Both the position numbers and the translations under genes were made by a program. A model generated the notes under the pieces. That model was not told the origin of the DNA. It worked only from the letters and a program-made list of their open reading frames with translations, and did not search any database. A stretch of 64,000 bases of DNA from SHVO01 sp041905525 (GTDB lineage: Bacteria; Pseudomonadota; Alphaproteobacteria; Rhodospirillales; Rhodospirillaceae), in NCBI GenBank assembly GCA_041905525.1, contig JAYRKY010000010.1:50061-114060 (forward strand), read 5' to 3'. Shown piece by piece: positions 8,152-17,702 of this stretch; positions within the stretch are counted from its first letter, which is position 1, and each line of letters starts with the position of its first letter.

Positions 8152-8874
8152 TTAGTGCTTGTATTTTTTTGCGCGCTCTACGTCGGCGCTCATCAATTCA
8201 TCGAGCGGCAGCTTTTCCAGCACCGACGGGGGCGGCTTCGCCAGCCCTTCCTGCTCCATCGCCTTCGCCCATTGCATGAGCACATCGGGCATACGCCGCG
8301 ACAGCCACGCCGGTCCCACATGTTCGACCCACAGTTCTATCTCGCGCGGCGATACCTCTGCTTTGGTACACATGCTTTCGGCGATCTCGACCAAGGTCCG
8401 CGCGATCGTCGCATCGATCATCGCCGATGGCTCGGTCCAAAACCCTTGGCGGTAGCTGTCGGTGTAGAATCCCAGTTGTTTCAGCATGTCGAGCACTTCC
8501 ACAGTCTCACCGTTTGTGTCTGTGGCGTCCTTGAACTCCGAAAGATGCCGTGCGCTTTTTTGCACCAGCTCGGAGAGGATCCAAGCGGTGTTCTTCGGGT
8601 GATGCGCGCGATAGTCCTTCCACGCGCCGAGCAGTTCGCTCTTCGAGCGCGAAAGGCACATGGCGCGCAGCGTGGAGACCTTTTCGCTTTCCTCGACCGA
8701 CAGGGCGGCCATCGAGGCGGCCGACGGATAACGTTTGGCGTCGAGCAGGATCTTCGCGTCCGCGGCGAGGCGTTTGGCGTTGCGGATGGCCGCGTTTATG
8801 CCTTCGGCCACTTCGCTCGCGGTCAGCGTGCCGCGAAACGGCGACAGCGGAGAATTGGAATTCGCGGACGGCAT
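8152..8874 (-). CDS. AbiV family abortive infection protein
   Basis: A 240-residue all-helical protein. Residues about 20-110 match the AbiV family: NAAIRNAKRLAADAKILLDA, RYPSAASMAALSVEESEKVSTLR. The family is named for lactococcal AbiV, which stops phage growth by interfering with phage protein synthesis. The Glu-rich segment after YPSA is the family hallmark. The C-terminal half (EIELWVEHVGPAWL, LPLDELMSADVERAKK) is less conserved. The start at 8874 (MPSANSN) is tentative. It lies downstream of a housekeeping dehydrogenase with no other defence gene adjacent, so an anti-phage function is inference from family membership only. Confidence 0.7.
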   Translation of the reverse strand: MPSANSNSPLSPFRGTLTASEVAEGINAAIRNAKRLAADAKILLDAKRYPSAASMAALSVEESEKVSTLRAMCLSRSKSELLGAWKDYRAHHPKNTAWILSELVQKSARHLSEFKDATDTNGETVEVLDMLKQLGFYTDSYRQGFWTEPSAMIDATIARTLVEIAESMCTKAEVSPREIELWVEHVGPAWLSRRMPDVLMQWAKAMEQEGLAKPPPSVLEKLPLDELMSADVERAKKYKH

Positions 8875-9016
8875 GGGGCTTTCACGCGTGACTGGCAATG
8901 CACTCAGGGACCCCCCGAGCAAGGAGAAGAGGCTGGGGGTGCAACGGTGCAAGCGGGCGAGTGTTCCCGCCCTGCGTTCGCGGGTGCCGCGTGTAAGAGC
9001 CTGAGGAAGAAGATGA

Positions 9017-9730
9017 TTAGGCGGAAACGACGGCGCCGTTACGCGCCTCCGCAGGCGTCGCGAGATCGACGAATATGTCAGTGATCTGCTCGGGTGCCGG
9101 CAGGCTCATCGGATCTTCGCCCGGATAGGCTTGAGCGCGCATCTTGGTGCGCACGCGGCCTGGATCGACAATATTGGCCTTCACCTTCGTATGGGCCATT
9201 TCAGCGGCGTAGACCTTTACCATCTGCTCCAATGCCGCCTTCGAGGCCGCATAAGGCCCCCAGTACATGGCCGCTCGGCGCGCCACACCGGAGGTAACGA
9301 AGATCGCGCGACCGGCGTCGGACTGCCGCAGCAATAAATCCATTGCGCGAATCAAACGCCAATTCGCGTGAACATTGAGATTGAACACATCGGTCCACAT
9401 CTTCGGCGTGTAGTGACCCATGGGCGAGAGCTGGCCCAGCATGCCGGCGTTCCCCACCAGAATGTCGAGCTTACCGAACCGCTGGAACAAGGCGGCGCCG
9501 GTCTGGTCGATCTTGTCGAAGTCCGTGAGGCTCTCGTTCACCAGCACAGCCGGTAATCCGCCGGCCTTGCGGATCTCGTCATCGAGCTCTTCCAGCGCAC
9601 CGGTGGTCCGGGCGAAGGCAATCACCTGCGCGCCTTCTTTGGCGTATCTCAATGCCACCGCGCGGCCGATGCCCCGCGATGCGCCGGTCACGAGCGCAAT
9701 GCGGCCCGCCAACTTGCCGGTCTGTGTCAC
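9017..9730 (-). CDS. Short-chain dehydrogenase/reductase (purF-linked)
   Basis: A 237-residue NAD(P)-dependent oxidoreductase. The Rossmann glycine motif GASRGIG is near residue 16, the NAG motif near 95, catalytic Ser in FVTSG and YAASK near 160. The start is a GTG at 9730, four bases after the purF stop, so translation is probably coupled. The cvpA-purF-dehydrogenase order is common in alphaproteobacteria, but the substrate is not known. The C-terminus (EARNGAVVSA) is short, ending about where classical family members end. Confidence 0.88.
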   Translation of the reverse strand: MTQTGKLAGRIALVTGASRGIGRAVALRYAKEGAQVIAFARTTGALEELDDEIRKAGGLPAVLVNESLTDFDKIDQTGAALFQRFGKLDILVGNAGMLGQLSPMGHYTPKMWTDVFNLNVHANWRLIRAMDLLLRQSDAGRAIFVTSGVARRAAMYWGPYAASKAALEQMVKVYAAEMAHTKVKANIVDPGRVRTKMRAQAYPGEDPMSLPAPEQITDIFVDLATPAEARNGAVVSA

Positions 9731-9734
9731 GTGC

Positions 9735-11231
9735 TTAAGCTCTCTCGGTGAGCAGCGAGAGCTGCTTCGGTTGGGTGCCAGCCTTGCGGTCCGTCAGCGG
9801 CGCCGGATAATCGCCGGTGAAACAGGCGTCGCAGAATTGCGGGTGCGCCATGTCGCGTTTGGCTTCGCCGAGGGCCTTGTACAGCCCGTCAATGGTAATG
9901 AAGGCAAGGCTGTCGACGCCCAGCAGCTTCGCCATCGACTGCACGTCGTATTGATGGGCGAGCAACTTGTCGTAATCGGGCGTGTCGATGCCGAAGAAAC
10001 ACGGATGGGCCGTCGGCGGGCTGGAGATGCGCATGTGCACTTCCGTCGCGCCGGCCTGGCGTACCATCTCGACGATTTTCTTCGAGGTCGTACCGCGCAC
10101 GATCGAATCGTCAACGAGCACCACGCGCTTTCCTTCCAGCACGTCGCGGTTCGGGTTGTGCTTGCGTTTGACACCGAGGTTGCGCGTTTTATCGGTAGGC
10201 TGGATGAAGGTGCGGCCGACGTAGTGATTACGGATGATTCCGTATTCGAACGGCACTTTCGCCGCCGCCGCATAGCCCAGGGCCGCCGGCACGCCGGAGT
10301 CCGGCACCGGCACGACCACGTCGCAATCGACACCGCTTTCCAGAGCTAGTTGCGCGCCGATCTTCTTGCGCACATCGTACACGCTGTGGCCTTCCGAAAC
10401 GCTGTCGGGTCGCGCGAAGTAGATATATTCGAAGATGCAGAAGCGCGGATGCTGCTTGGGGAAAGGCTTTAGGCTTCGCACCCCCTCTTGCGTGATGATC
10501 ACGACTTCGCCGGCGTCCACGTCGCGCACATATTCCGCGCCAATGATATCGAGGGCGCAAGTCTCGGACGCAAGTACGTAGGAGTTCTCGGATTTGCCCA
10601 GCACCAGGGGCCGTACGCCCAAGGGATCGCGCGCGCCGATCAGCGCGCCATTCATCAAGCAGACAAAGGAATAGGCGCCTTCCACCTGGCGCAGCGCGTC
10701 GACCAGCCGGTCCTCGAACGTCGTTTCCTCGCTGATGGCCATCAGGTGGATGACGACTTCGGTATCCGAAGTCGATTGGAACAGGCAGCCGCGCCGCTTC
10801 AGTTCCTGACGCAGGGTGAGCGCGTTGGTGAGGTTGCCGTTGTGCGCGATCGAGAATCCGCCCGTATCGAGTTCGGCGAACAGGGGTTGCACGTTGCGCA
10901 GGATGGTTTCGCCGGTGGTGGCATAACGCGTATGGCCGATAGCCATGTTGCCCCTGAGGCGCTCCATCACTGCTTCGCTGGCGAAGTTTTCCGATACGTG
11001 GCCCATGCCGCGGTGGCTATGGAACTGCACGCCGTCGAAGCTGACGATTCCGGCCGCTTCCTGGCCGCGATGCTGGAGGGCATGGAGGCCGAGCGAGGTA
11101 TGCGCGGCCGCTTCCGGATCGCCGATGATCCCGAATACGCCGCATTCTTCGCCGAGGTGGTCGTCGTCGACACGGTCGTTCTGGACGCCCGATGTGCCGA
11201 TGAAAGGATGGGTGCTGAGCCGGTCACTCAT
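9735..11231 (-). CDS. purF: Amidophosphoribosyltransferase
   Basis: First committed step of purine synthesis: PRPP plus glutamine gives 5-phosphoribosylamine. The 498-residue protein has an N-terminal propeptide ending before Cys30 (CGVFGI), which becomes the glutaminase nucleophile after cleavage. The glutamine-amidotransferase domain (to about 260) includes GHTRYATTG and AHNGNLTN. The phosphoribosyltransferase domain carries the PRPP loop VVLVDDSIVRGTT. The ATG at 11231 overlaps the end of cvpA by eight bases. It is co-transcribed with cvpA and the downstream dehydrogenase. Confidence 0.97.
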   Translation of the reverse strand: MSDRLSTHPFIGTSGVQNDRVDDDHLGEECGVFGIIGDPEAAAHTSLGLHALQHRGQEAAGIVSFDGVQFHSHRGMGHVSENFASEAVMERLRGNMAIGHTRYATTGETILRNVQPLFAELDTGGFSIAHNGNLTNALTLRQELKRRGCLFQSTSDTEVVIHLMAISEETTFEDRLVDALRQVEGAYSFVCLMNGALIGARDPLGVRPLVLGKSENSYVLASETCALDIIGAEYVRDVDAGEVVIITQEGVRSLKPFPKQHPRFCIFEYIYFARPDSVSEGHSVYDVRKKIGAQLALESGVDCDVVVPVPDSGVPAALGYAAAAKVPFEYGIIRNHYVGRTFIQPTDKTRNLGVKRKHNPNRDVLEGKRVVLVDDSIVRGTTSKKIVEMVRQAGATEVHMRISSPPTAHPCFFGIDTPDYDKLLAHQYDVQSMAKLLGVDSLAFITIDGLYKALGEAKRDMAHPQFCDACFTGDYPAPLTDRKAGTQPKQLSLLTERA

Positions 11232-11934
11232 GAGGTGCGGTCGTCTCCGGGCTCAGGGTGCTATTCATGAGCCGTTCTATATCCCGGCGTTCCTGATTTT
11301 GGTACCCGGCTTCCGCGCTTTTTTCTTTCGCGGCGGAGGCATTCGCCGCCGGCGCCGGCCGGTTCAGGCGTTCGAGTGTCTTGGCGGTATGTATGGCTTC
11401 CTGGGCTTTAATCAAGGCGGCCGGCTTCGGCGCCAATGCCGGCGGCATGAACGAGGGCGGCAGCACCGATACCAGTCCCTCGGCAGCCATCTCGATCACC
11501 GGCAAGGTCTTCGCGGTCTCGATCCACTGCGGACGCTCGCGCTCGGTCAACCAGTCGGTGATGATCAGTCCAACCGCAAGGATGACGATGGCGCGCCCGA
11601 TGCCGAACACGAAACCCAGCGAGCGGTCGAGATTCCCGAGCGCGCTCTTCTGAATGGCGCGCGCCACCGCGTGCGTCGCGATGGACAGGATCAACAGCAC
11701 CAGAATGAAGATCCCGACCGCGGCGGCGGCGTCGGCGGCCCAATTAATCGGGATTAGCGCGCGCACATGCGGCTGAACGAAGGGAAAGCCGTAGATCACG
11801 GCGGCCACCGCGCCGATCCAGGCGGCGATGGACAGCACCTCGTGAACAAAACCCCGGATGAAGGCAATGAGCGCGGAGATGAGGAGGATGGCGCCTACGG
11901 CAAGATCCAGGCCGTTGACCGGCAAGCCTTGCAT
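11224..11934 (-). CDS. cvpA: CvpA family membrane protein
   Basis: A 236-residue inner-membrane protein of the colicin V production family. Four hydrophobic helices lie between residues about 10 and 130 (LAVGAILLISALIAFIRGF is the conserved first one), followed by a soluble Ala/Pro/Lys-rich tail. The family is linked to envelope stress tolerance, and its gene is typically next to purF as here. It starts at the overlapping end of radA and overlaps purF, so the three minus-strand genes read as one operon. Confidence 0.9.
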   Translation of the reverse strand: MQGLPVNGLDLAVGAILLISALIAFIRGFVHEVLSIAAWIGAVAAVIYGFPFVQPHVRALIPINWAADAAAAVGIFILVLLILSIATHAVARAIQKSALGNLDRSLGFVFGIGRAIVILAVGLIITDWLTERERPQWIETAKTLPVIEMAAEGLVSVLPPSFMPPALAPKPAALIKAQEAIHTAKTLERLNRPAPAANASAAKEKSAEAGYQNQERRDIERLMNSTLSPETTAPHE

Positions 11935-13349
11935 CAGTCACCCGCCGCTTTGCGCGCCGGCGTGCGGGAAACAGACGCGTCGGTAAATTGGCTCACCACG
12001 TCCTGCACGTGACCCATGCTCTTTATTGTCAGCCCCGTCTTGCCTTCGTCGGCCTTCTGTTCGGTCTTGCGGGCCGAGCGCGGGATCCAGGCCTGCTTAA
12101 AGCCCAGTTTCGCGGCTTCTTTGAGGCGCACGTCGCGCTGCGCCACCGCCCGAACCTCGCCAGAGAGGCCGATCTCGCCGAACACCACCGCATCGGCGGG
12201 GACGGGATCGCCCGTCAGGGCTGAAACCAGCGCCGCCGCGACCGCGAGGTCCGCGGCCGGCTCCTGTATCCGAAGGCCGCCGGCGACGTTCAGATAAAGG
12301 TCACGCCCGGTGAAGGCAAGGCCGCACCGGGCCTCCAAAACGGCCAGGACCATGTTCAGCCGGGCCATATCCCAACCGACCGCCGCCCGGCGCGGCGTGC
12401 CGAGCGCGGAAGGGGCTACAAGGGCTTGAATTTCCACAAGAACCGGCCGGGTACCTTCGAGGCCGGCGAATACCGCGCTGCCGCTCACGTTGCCCCGCCG
12501 TTCGGCCAGGAAAAGGGCTGAGGGATTGAGCACCTCGGCCAGGCCCGCGTCCGTCATTTCGAACACGCCGATCTCGTCCGTCGGCCCGAAGCGGTTCTTC
12601 ACCGCCCGCAGGATCCGGAACTGATGGCCGCGGTCCCCTTCGAAGTAGAGCGTCGTGTCCACCATATGCTCCAGCACCCGCGGCCCGGCCAGGGTGCCTT
12701 CCTTCGTCACATGGCCCACAAGGAACAAGGTAAAGCCGCGGCGTTTCGCGACGCGAATAAGTTCGTGAGCGCACGTACGCACCTGCGTCACCGTCCCCGG
12801 CGCCGATTCCACGTTGTCGGCATACATCGTCTGGATGGAATCGATCACCACCACGTCCGGCGAAGTCCCGCTTTCGAGGCTCGCGATGATATCGCGCACA
12901 TTGGTCGCGGCCGCGAGCTGGACGTTGGCCTTGCTGAGCCCCAGCCGCTCGGCGCGCAAGCGCACCTGATCCACCGCCTCTTCACCGGTGATGTAGGCGA
13001 CGGTGCACTTCGCGGCGAGCACGCCCGAGGCTTGCAGCAATAACGTCGACTTTCCGATGCCGGGATCGCCGCCGACCAGGATCGCGGATCCGGGCACCAG
13101 GCCGCCGCCGCACACGCGGTCCAATTCGCCGATGCCTGTCACTCGGCGCGGCGGCGGAACGCCTTCGGATTTGAGATCCACAAACGCGATCTTGCGGCCG
13201 GCCTTGCCGCCCAGGCCCTTCGGCGCGCTCTCGCGCGGCGCCTCTTCGACGATGGTGTTCCACTCGCCGCACGCGTCGCACTTGCCGGCCCATTTCGTGT
13301 AAGTCGCGCCGCAGTTCTGGCAGACGAAGCTGGTCGTCGATTTAGCCAT
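11934..13349 (-). CDS. radA: DNA repair protein RadA
   Basis: RecA-related ATPase that drives branch migration during recombination repair. The 471-residue length is typical. It has an N-terminal C4 zinc finger (CQNC...CDAC, residues 9-29), a Walker A motif GGDPGIGKSTLL near 93, the RadA-specific KNRFG near 253, and a C-terminal Lon-protease-like domain containing AVGWDMARLNM and GEIGLSGEVR. It overlaps cvpA by one base. A 64-base gap separates it from mlaF upstream. Confidence 0.96.
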   Translation of the reverse strand: MAKSTTSFVCQNCGATYTKWAGKCDACGEWNTIVEEAPRESAPKGLGGKAGRKIAFVDLKSEGVPPPRRVTGIGELDRVCGGGLVPGSAILVGGDPGIGKSTLLLQASGVLAAKCTVAYITGEEAVDQVRLRAERLGLSKANVQLAAATNVRDIIASLESGTSPDVVVIDSIQTMYADNVESAPGTVTQVRTCAHELIRVAKRRGFTLFLVGHVTKEGTLAGPRVLEHMVDTTLYFEGDRGHQFRILRAVKNRFGPTDEIGVFEMTDAGLAEVLNPSALFLAERRGNVSGSAVFAGLEGTRPVLVEIQALVAPSALGTPRRAAVGWDMARLNMVLAVLEARCGLAFTGRDLYLNVAGGLRIQEPAADLAVAAALVSALTGDPVPADAVVFGEIGLSGEVRAVAQRDVRLKEAAKLGFKQAWIPRSARKTEQKADEGKTGLTIKSMGHVQDVVSQFTDASVSRTPARKAAGD

Positions 13350-13413
13350 GGATCACTTTGTTATCTGTCCCGCCCTTCATCGTCTTCCCCTGAAGGTGAA
13401 GAAATGATGTCGC

Positions 13414-14181
13414 CTAGCGTCTCACCTGCATCTTGATCGGACCTTCGGCGCGGCCATGGACGAACTGGTCGACATAGTCGTTCCCGCTCGCGTCCACCGT
13501 CTTCGCATCGCCCACCCAGATCAGCTTGCCTTGGTATAGCATGGCGATGCGGTCGCCGATCTTCTTGGCCGAGTGCATGTCGTGCGTGATCGACAGCGCG
13601 GTAATGCCCTGTTTGCGCACCACCTCGATGATCAGATCGTTGATGACATCGCCCATGATCGGATCGAGCCCTGTCGTCGGCTCGTCGAAGAACACGATCT
13701 CAGGCGAACTGGCGATGGCGCGCGCAAGGCCCACGCGTTTTTGCATCCCGCCCGAAAGCTCCACCGGCAGAAGGTTGGCGACATCGGCGGACAACCCTAC
13801 CTTCGCCAGCGTCTCGATGGCTTTCTCTTTGGCGTGCTTGCGGCTCATGTGCTCCGCCTGAATCAGGCCGAAGGCGACATTTTCCCATACCGGCAAGCTG
13901 TCGAACAACGCGCCGCCCTGGAACAGCATGCCGAACTTGCGGTTCACCGCGTCACGCTGCCCGGCGCGACGGTGCGTCACATCTTCGCCGTCCACTTCGA
14001 TGACGCCTGAATCAGCGAGCAGGATCCCGAGGATGCATTTCAACAGCACGGACTTGCCGGTGCCGGACCCGCCGATGACGACAACGGATTCGCCTTTGGC
14101 GATATCCAGCGTCACGCCGTCGAGAACCTTCTTGTCGCCGAAACTCTTTTTTACGTCCTTGAGGCCGATCTTCGGTGTCAT
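13414..14181 (-). CDS. mlaF: Phospholipid-transport ABC ATPase (MlaF-type)
   Basis: ATPase of the Mla lipid-asymmetry transporter at the inner membrane. Walker A is GGSGTGKSVLL (about 38-48), Q-loop FQGGALF, ABC signature LSGGMQKRVGLARA, Walker B IVFFDEPTTGLDP and the H-loop THDMHSA. All are intact in 255 residues. The FQGGALFDSLPV segment is characteristic of MlaF. It lies one base after the mlaE-type permease. No mlaD-type substrate-binding gene is adjacent, so the periplasmic partner must be elsewhere. Confidence 0.93.
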   Translation of the reverse strand: MTPKIGLKDVKKSFGDKKVLDGVTLDIAKGESVVVIGGSGTGKSVLLKCILGILLADSGVIEVDGEDVTHRRAGQRDAVNRKFGMLFQGGALFDSLPVWENVAFGLIQAEHMSRKHAKEKAIETLAKVGLSADVANLLPVELSGGMQKRVGLARAIASSPEIVFFDEPTTGLDPIMGDVINDLIIEVVRKQGITALSITHDMHSAKKIGDRIAMLYQGKLIWVGDAKTVDASGNDYVDQFVHGRAEGPIKMQVRR

Positions 14182-14182
14182 G

Positions 14183-14956
14183 TCAGGTTCCGAAGAAGAG
14201 TTCGGTGATGACGTAGTTAAACGTCAGGATGAGGATCGATGATGAGACGACGGCGTTGGTCGTCGCGGTGCCCACGCCTTGCGCGCCGCCCTTCGAGTGA
14301 TAGCCCGAATAGCATCCCATCAATGCAATGATGAAGCCGAACACCGAAGCTTTGACGAGGCCGGAGATCACGTCGAGGGGCTCCAGGAAATCCACGGTGT
14401 TGCTGAGATAGATCCCGGCGTTGAAATCCAACTTATACACCGCGACCATATAGCCGCCGAACACGCCGATGATATCGGCCACCAGCACCAGGGCAGGCAG
14501 CATCAACAAACCCGCGATCAGGCGCGGCGCCACCAGATATTTGAACGGATTGGTGGACAGCGTTGTGAGCGCGTCGATCTGTTCGGTTACGCGCATGGTG
14601 CCGATTTCGGCGGCCATCGAGGCGCCAATGCGCCCCGCGACCATCAGTCCTGCAAGCACTGGTCCCAGTTCGCGGGTCAGCGACAGCACGACAACGTTGG
14701 CGATCGCGCTCTCGGCAGAAAAGCGCGCGAAGCCTGTGTAGCTTTGCAGCGCCAGCACCATCCCCGAGAAGATCGCCGTGAGGCCTACGACCGGCAGGGA
14801 GTAATAGCCGATATCGATCATCTGGCGGCCGATCAGGCGCGGATAGAAAGGCGGGCGCACGCAGTGCGAGATCGCCGTGCCGGTGAAGATCACAAGACGT
14901 CCCAGATGGCCGAAGAAGGCGAGGACGACGGCGCCGATGGTGGCCAGAAAATTCAT
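14183..14956 (-). CDS. mlaE: Phospholipid-transport permease (MlaE-type)
   Basis: Integral inner-membrane subunit of the Mla phospholipid transporter, 257 residues with five or six hydrophobic segments. Family signatures are the conserved RELGPVLAGLMVAGRIGASMAAEIGTM block near residue 95-120, EQIDAL, and the C-terminal GVGTATTNAVV. It pairs with the ATPase encoded one base downstream. Together they move phospholipids between membranes; direction is not shown by sequence. The ATG at 14956 follows the alr gene by ten bases. Confidence 0.93.
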   Translation of the reverse strand: MNFLATIGAVVLAFFGHLGRLVIFTGTAISHCVRPPFYPRLIGRQMIDIGYYSLPVVGLTAIFSGMVLALQSYTGFARFSAESAIANVVVLSLTRELGPVLAGLMVAGRIGASMAAEIGTMRVTEQIDALTTLSTNPFKYLVAPRLIAGLLMLPALVLVADIIGVFGGYMVAVYKLDFNAGIYLSNTVDFLEPLDVISGLVKASVFGFIIALMGCYSGYHSKGGAQGVGTATTNAVVSSSILILTFNYVITELFFGT

Positions 14957-14966
14957 ATGGCGGAAT

Positions 14967-16109
14967 TCACTTCACATACTGACGCGCATAACGCGCGCCG
15001 AGGCTGGTCAGAATCTCATAGGAAATCGTGCCGGCCTCTGTTGCGACGTCGTCCACCGACAGATGGCGGCCGATGAGTTCGATCGTCGCGTCGGGCCCGA
15101 GGCTTGAATCGGGTACGGCTGTCACATCGAAAATGGTGAGATCCATGGACACACGGCCCGCCACAGGCACCTTGATGTCGTCGATATACCCATGTCCGCG
15201 ATTGGACAGCGAGCGCAACAACCCGTCGGCGTAACCTATTGAGACCGTTGCCAATTTCGCCCCATCTTGCGCCGTGTAGGTGGCACCATATCCAACGGGT
15301 GCGGCAGCGTCAACGCGCCGGACCTGCAGGATTTTGCCGCGCAACCGTACCACCGGGATCATCGGGTTCGGCTTGCCCGACAAGGGGTTCGCCCCGTAGA
15401 GCGCGACGCCGGGGCGGGCGTAGTGGAAGTGATAGGCCGAGCCCAGGAAAATGCCCGAGGAGTTCGCGAAGCTTCCTTTGGCGTCCGGGAATTTGCCGCG
15501 GAAGGTCGCAAGCGCCGAGGCGAACCTTCGTTGTTGCTCCCCGTTCATCGGAGTGTTTTCTTCGGCGCAGGCCAAGTGACTCATCAGCGCCAGTGGGTGC
15601 AGCCCAACGAAGCCGTCGGAATCGGATATCAGCGTTTCGAATTCGCGCGGCGTCAGGCCCAGTCGATTCATGCCGGTGTCGATATGCACGATGCTTTCCA
15701 TCAGCACGTCGTTGGTTTGCGCGAAGCCGCGCCAGCGCTCGATTTGTGCGGGCGAATTGAGAACCGGGACAAGCCGGTACGCCGCGAAGTCGCGTTCGGT
15801 CCCTTTGTTGGGACCGTGCATCACCACGATCCGCGGCGCATCGCCCACGGCCGTGCGCAACGTGAGGCCCTCGTCGAGGTGCGCGACGAAGAACGTCGTG
15901 CACCCAGCGTCCTTAAGCGCCTTGCCCACCGGCTCCAGGCCCGTGCCATAGGCATCGGCCTTCACCACCGCGCCCATCTCGCAGCCGGCCCCGACCTGGC
16001 GTTTCAGCAGGCGCCAATTCTCGACCAGGGCCGCAAGGTCCACGGTGAGATACGCTCCGGCGCGCTCGGCCGGGCTCGAGGAGAGGCGGGAAGGGGGGCT
16101 CACAGGCAT
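14967..16109 (-). CDS. alr: Alanine racemase
   Basis: PLP enzyme interconverting L- and D-alanine for peptidoglycan. The 380-residue protein has the PLP lysine in AVVKADAYGTG near residue 50, a TIM-barrel N-domain (HIDTGMNRLGL, SHLACAEE) and the second catalytic residue Tyr in VGYGATYTA near 275. The C-terminal beta domain includes GYADGLLR, GRVSMDLTIFDVT and the closing YEILTSLGARYARQY. It lies between dnaB and mlaE on the same strand. The first 15 residues before AYLTVDL are Ser/Pro-rich and variable. Confidence 0.95.
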   Translation of the reverse strand: MPVSPPSRLSSSPAERAGAYLTVDLAALVENWRLLKRQVGAGCEMGAVVKADAYGTGLEPVGKALKDAGCTTFFVAHLDEGLTLRTAVGDAPRIVVMHGPNKGTERDFAAYRLVPVLNSPAQIERWRGFAQTNDVLMESIVHIDTGMNRLGLTPREFETLISDSDGFVGLHPLALMSHLACAEENTPMNGEQQRRFASALATFRGKFPDAKGSFANSSGIFLGSAYHFHYARPGVALYGANPLSGKPNPMIPVVRLRGKILQVRRVDAAAPVGYGATYTAQDGAKLATVSIGYADGLLRSLSNRGHGYIDDIKVPVAGRVSMDLTIFDVTAVPDSSLGPDATIELIGRHLSVDDVATEAGTISYEILTSLGARYARQYVK

Positions 16110-16122
16110 AAAGCGTGTATGG

Positions 16123-16156
16123 CCTCCCCCGCTTTTTTGGGCAAGAGCGGGAGAGG
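16123..16156 (-). terminator. Hairpin between dnaB and alr
   Basis: An 11-bp inverted repeat with one wobble pair (CCTCTCCCGCT / AGCGGGGGAGG on the minus strand) and a 12-base loop. No clear T-run follows, so it may be a weak terminator, attenuator or processing site rather than a strong stop. Confidence 0.4.
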
Positions 16157-16175
16157 TTTAAACACGATACGCGGG

Positions 16176-17702
16176 CTAATCTTCGATCGGCGGAGGTAGG
16201 TGGCTCTGGTCGATCAGATCGCTGAAATGCGTGTAATTGGGATCGAAGTACAGCCGGACCGTCCCGATGGGGCCATGACGCTGCTTGGCGACGATCGCTT
16301 CGGCGATGTTGTGGGCCTGTTCGCAGCGCTTCTGCCAATTGGTGTGACGTTCAGCGAACTTATCGCTGCCTTCGTCGGGCCGCTGCGAGGGCTCGGCGCG
16401 CTCCAGGTAATACTGTTCGCGGTAGACGAACATCACCGCGTCCGCGTCCTGTTCGATGGAGCCGGATTCACGCAAGTCGGCCAGTTGGGGGCGTTTGTCT
16501 TCGCGTTGCTCGACCGCGCGCGACAGCTGCGACAGCGCCATTACGGGCACGTTGAGTTCCTTGGCCAGCGCTTTCAGCCCACGGGTGATGGCCGAGATTT
16601 CCTGCACGCGGTTCTCCGCCTTCTCGCTGCGGCTCGGCGCGATCAGCTGCAGATAGTCTATCACGATCAGCCCGAGACCCGGCGAACCATCGGCTGTTTT
16701 GTTCTGGCGCGCAAGACGGCGGCAGCGCGTGCGGATCGTGGACACGGTCACGGCCGGCGTGTCGTCGATATGCAGCGGCGTCTCCGCCACTTCCTGGCTT
16801 GCGACCACCAGGCGGCTGAAATCGTCATTCGAAAGGCCGCCGGTGCGGATCATGTGGCTGTTGATCTTCGAGCGCTCCGCCAGGATACGCGTGGCGAGCT
16901 GCTCGGACGACATTTCGAGCGAGAAGAACGCCACCTGCTTGCCCCGGTCCTCGGCGCGGTCGGTGGTGCGGAAGTAGTGCGCCGCGTTGAACGCGATTGT
17001 GGTCGCGAGCGCCGTCTTACCCATCGACGGACGTCCCGCGAGGATGATCAGGTCCGAGGAGTGCAGGCCGCCCAGCTTCTTATCGAGATCGAGCAGGCCG
17101 GTGGTGACGCCCGCCAACGCGCCCTCGCGCCGGTGCGCCGCTTCGGCCAGGTTGATCGCCGTGACCAGCGCGGTGCCGAAGCTCTGGAAACCGCCTTCGA
17201 GCGTCCCTTCGGAGGCAAGATTGAACAGCACCTGTTCGGAGGCTTCGATCTGTTGAATCGCGGTTTCATCGGGCGTTGCGTCGAACGCCTTGTTGACGAT
17301 CTCTTCGCCCAGATCGATCAATTCGCGCCGCAGGAACAGGTCGTAGATCAGCTTGCCGTATTCGGTGGAATTGATGACCGTGACCGCGCCCGCCGCGAGG
17401 CTCGCGATGTACTTCATCCCGCCCGCGCTCATGACCAGGTCGTCGCGCTCGAGATAGGTCTTCAAGGTCACCGGGTTCGCCTGATGGCCTTGCTCGATGA
17501 GCTTGCCGCAGGACTCGTAGATACGCCCGTTGACGGGGTCGGCGAAATGGGTCGGGCGCAGGAATTCTTGCACGCGCTCATAGGCACGGTTGTTCATCAG
17601 GATCGCGCCCAGCAGCGCGCGCTCCGCTTCATAGTTGTGCGGCGGGGTGCGAAGAGCCTGACCGGCGTCGGCCGGGTCGGTGACGCGAAGTGGCGTTGCC
17701 AT
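16176..17702 (-). CDS. dnaB: Replicative DNA helicase DnaB
   Basis: Hexameric 5'-3' helicase of the replication fork. In the 508-residue protein, the N-terminal DnaB domain begins PPHNYEAERALLGAILMNN. The RecA-like motor has Walker A GRPSMGKTALA near residue 222, EMSSEQLATR, Walker B LIVIDYLQLI, QLSRAVEQREDKRPQLADLRESG and the arginine-finger region. There is no intein. A near-match to a DnaA box (TGTGGATAT) lies about 80 bases upstream at 17784-17792. Confidence 0.97.
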   Translation of the reverse strand: MATPLRVTDPADAGQALRTPPHNYEAERALLGAILMNNRAYERVQEFLRPTHFADPVNGRIYESCGKLIEQGHQANPVTLKTYLERDDLVMSAGGMKYIASLAAGAVTVINSTEYGKLIYDLFLRRELIDLGEEIVNKAFDATPDETAIQQIEASEQVLFNLASEGTLEGGFQSFGTALVTAINLAEAAHRREGALAGVTTGLLDLDKKLGGLHSSDLIILAGRPSMGKTALATTIAFNAAHYFRTTDRAEDRGKQVAFFSLEMSSEQLATRILAERSKINSHMIRTGGLSNDDFSRLVVASQEVAETPLHIDDTPAVTVSTIRTRCRRLARQNKTADGSPGLGLIVIDYLQLIAPSRSEKAENRVQEISAITRGLKALAKELNVPVMALSQLSRAVEQREDKRPQLADLRESGSIEQDADAVMFVYREQYYLERAEPSQRPDEGSDKFAERHTNWQKRCEQAHNIAEAIVAKQRHGPIGTVRLYFDPNYTHFSDLIDQSHLPPPIED

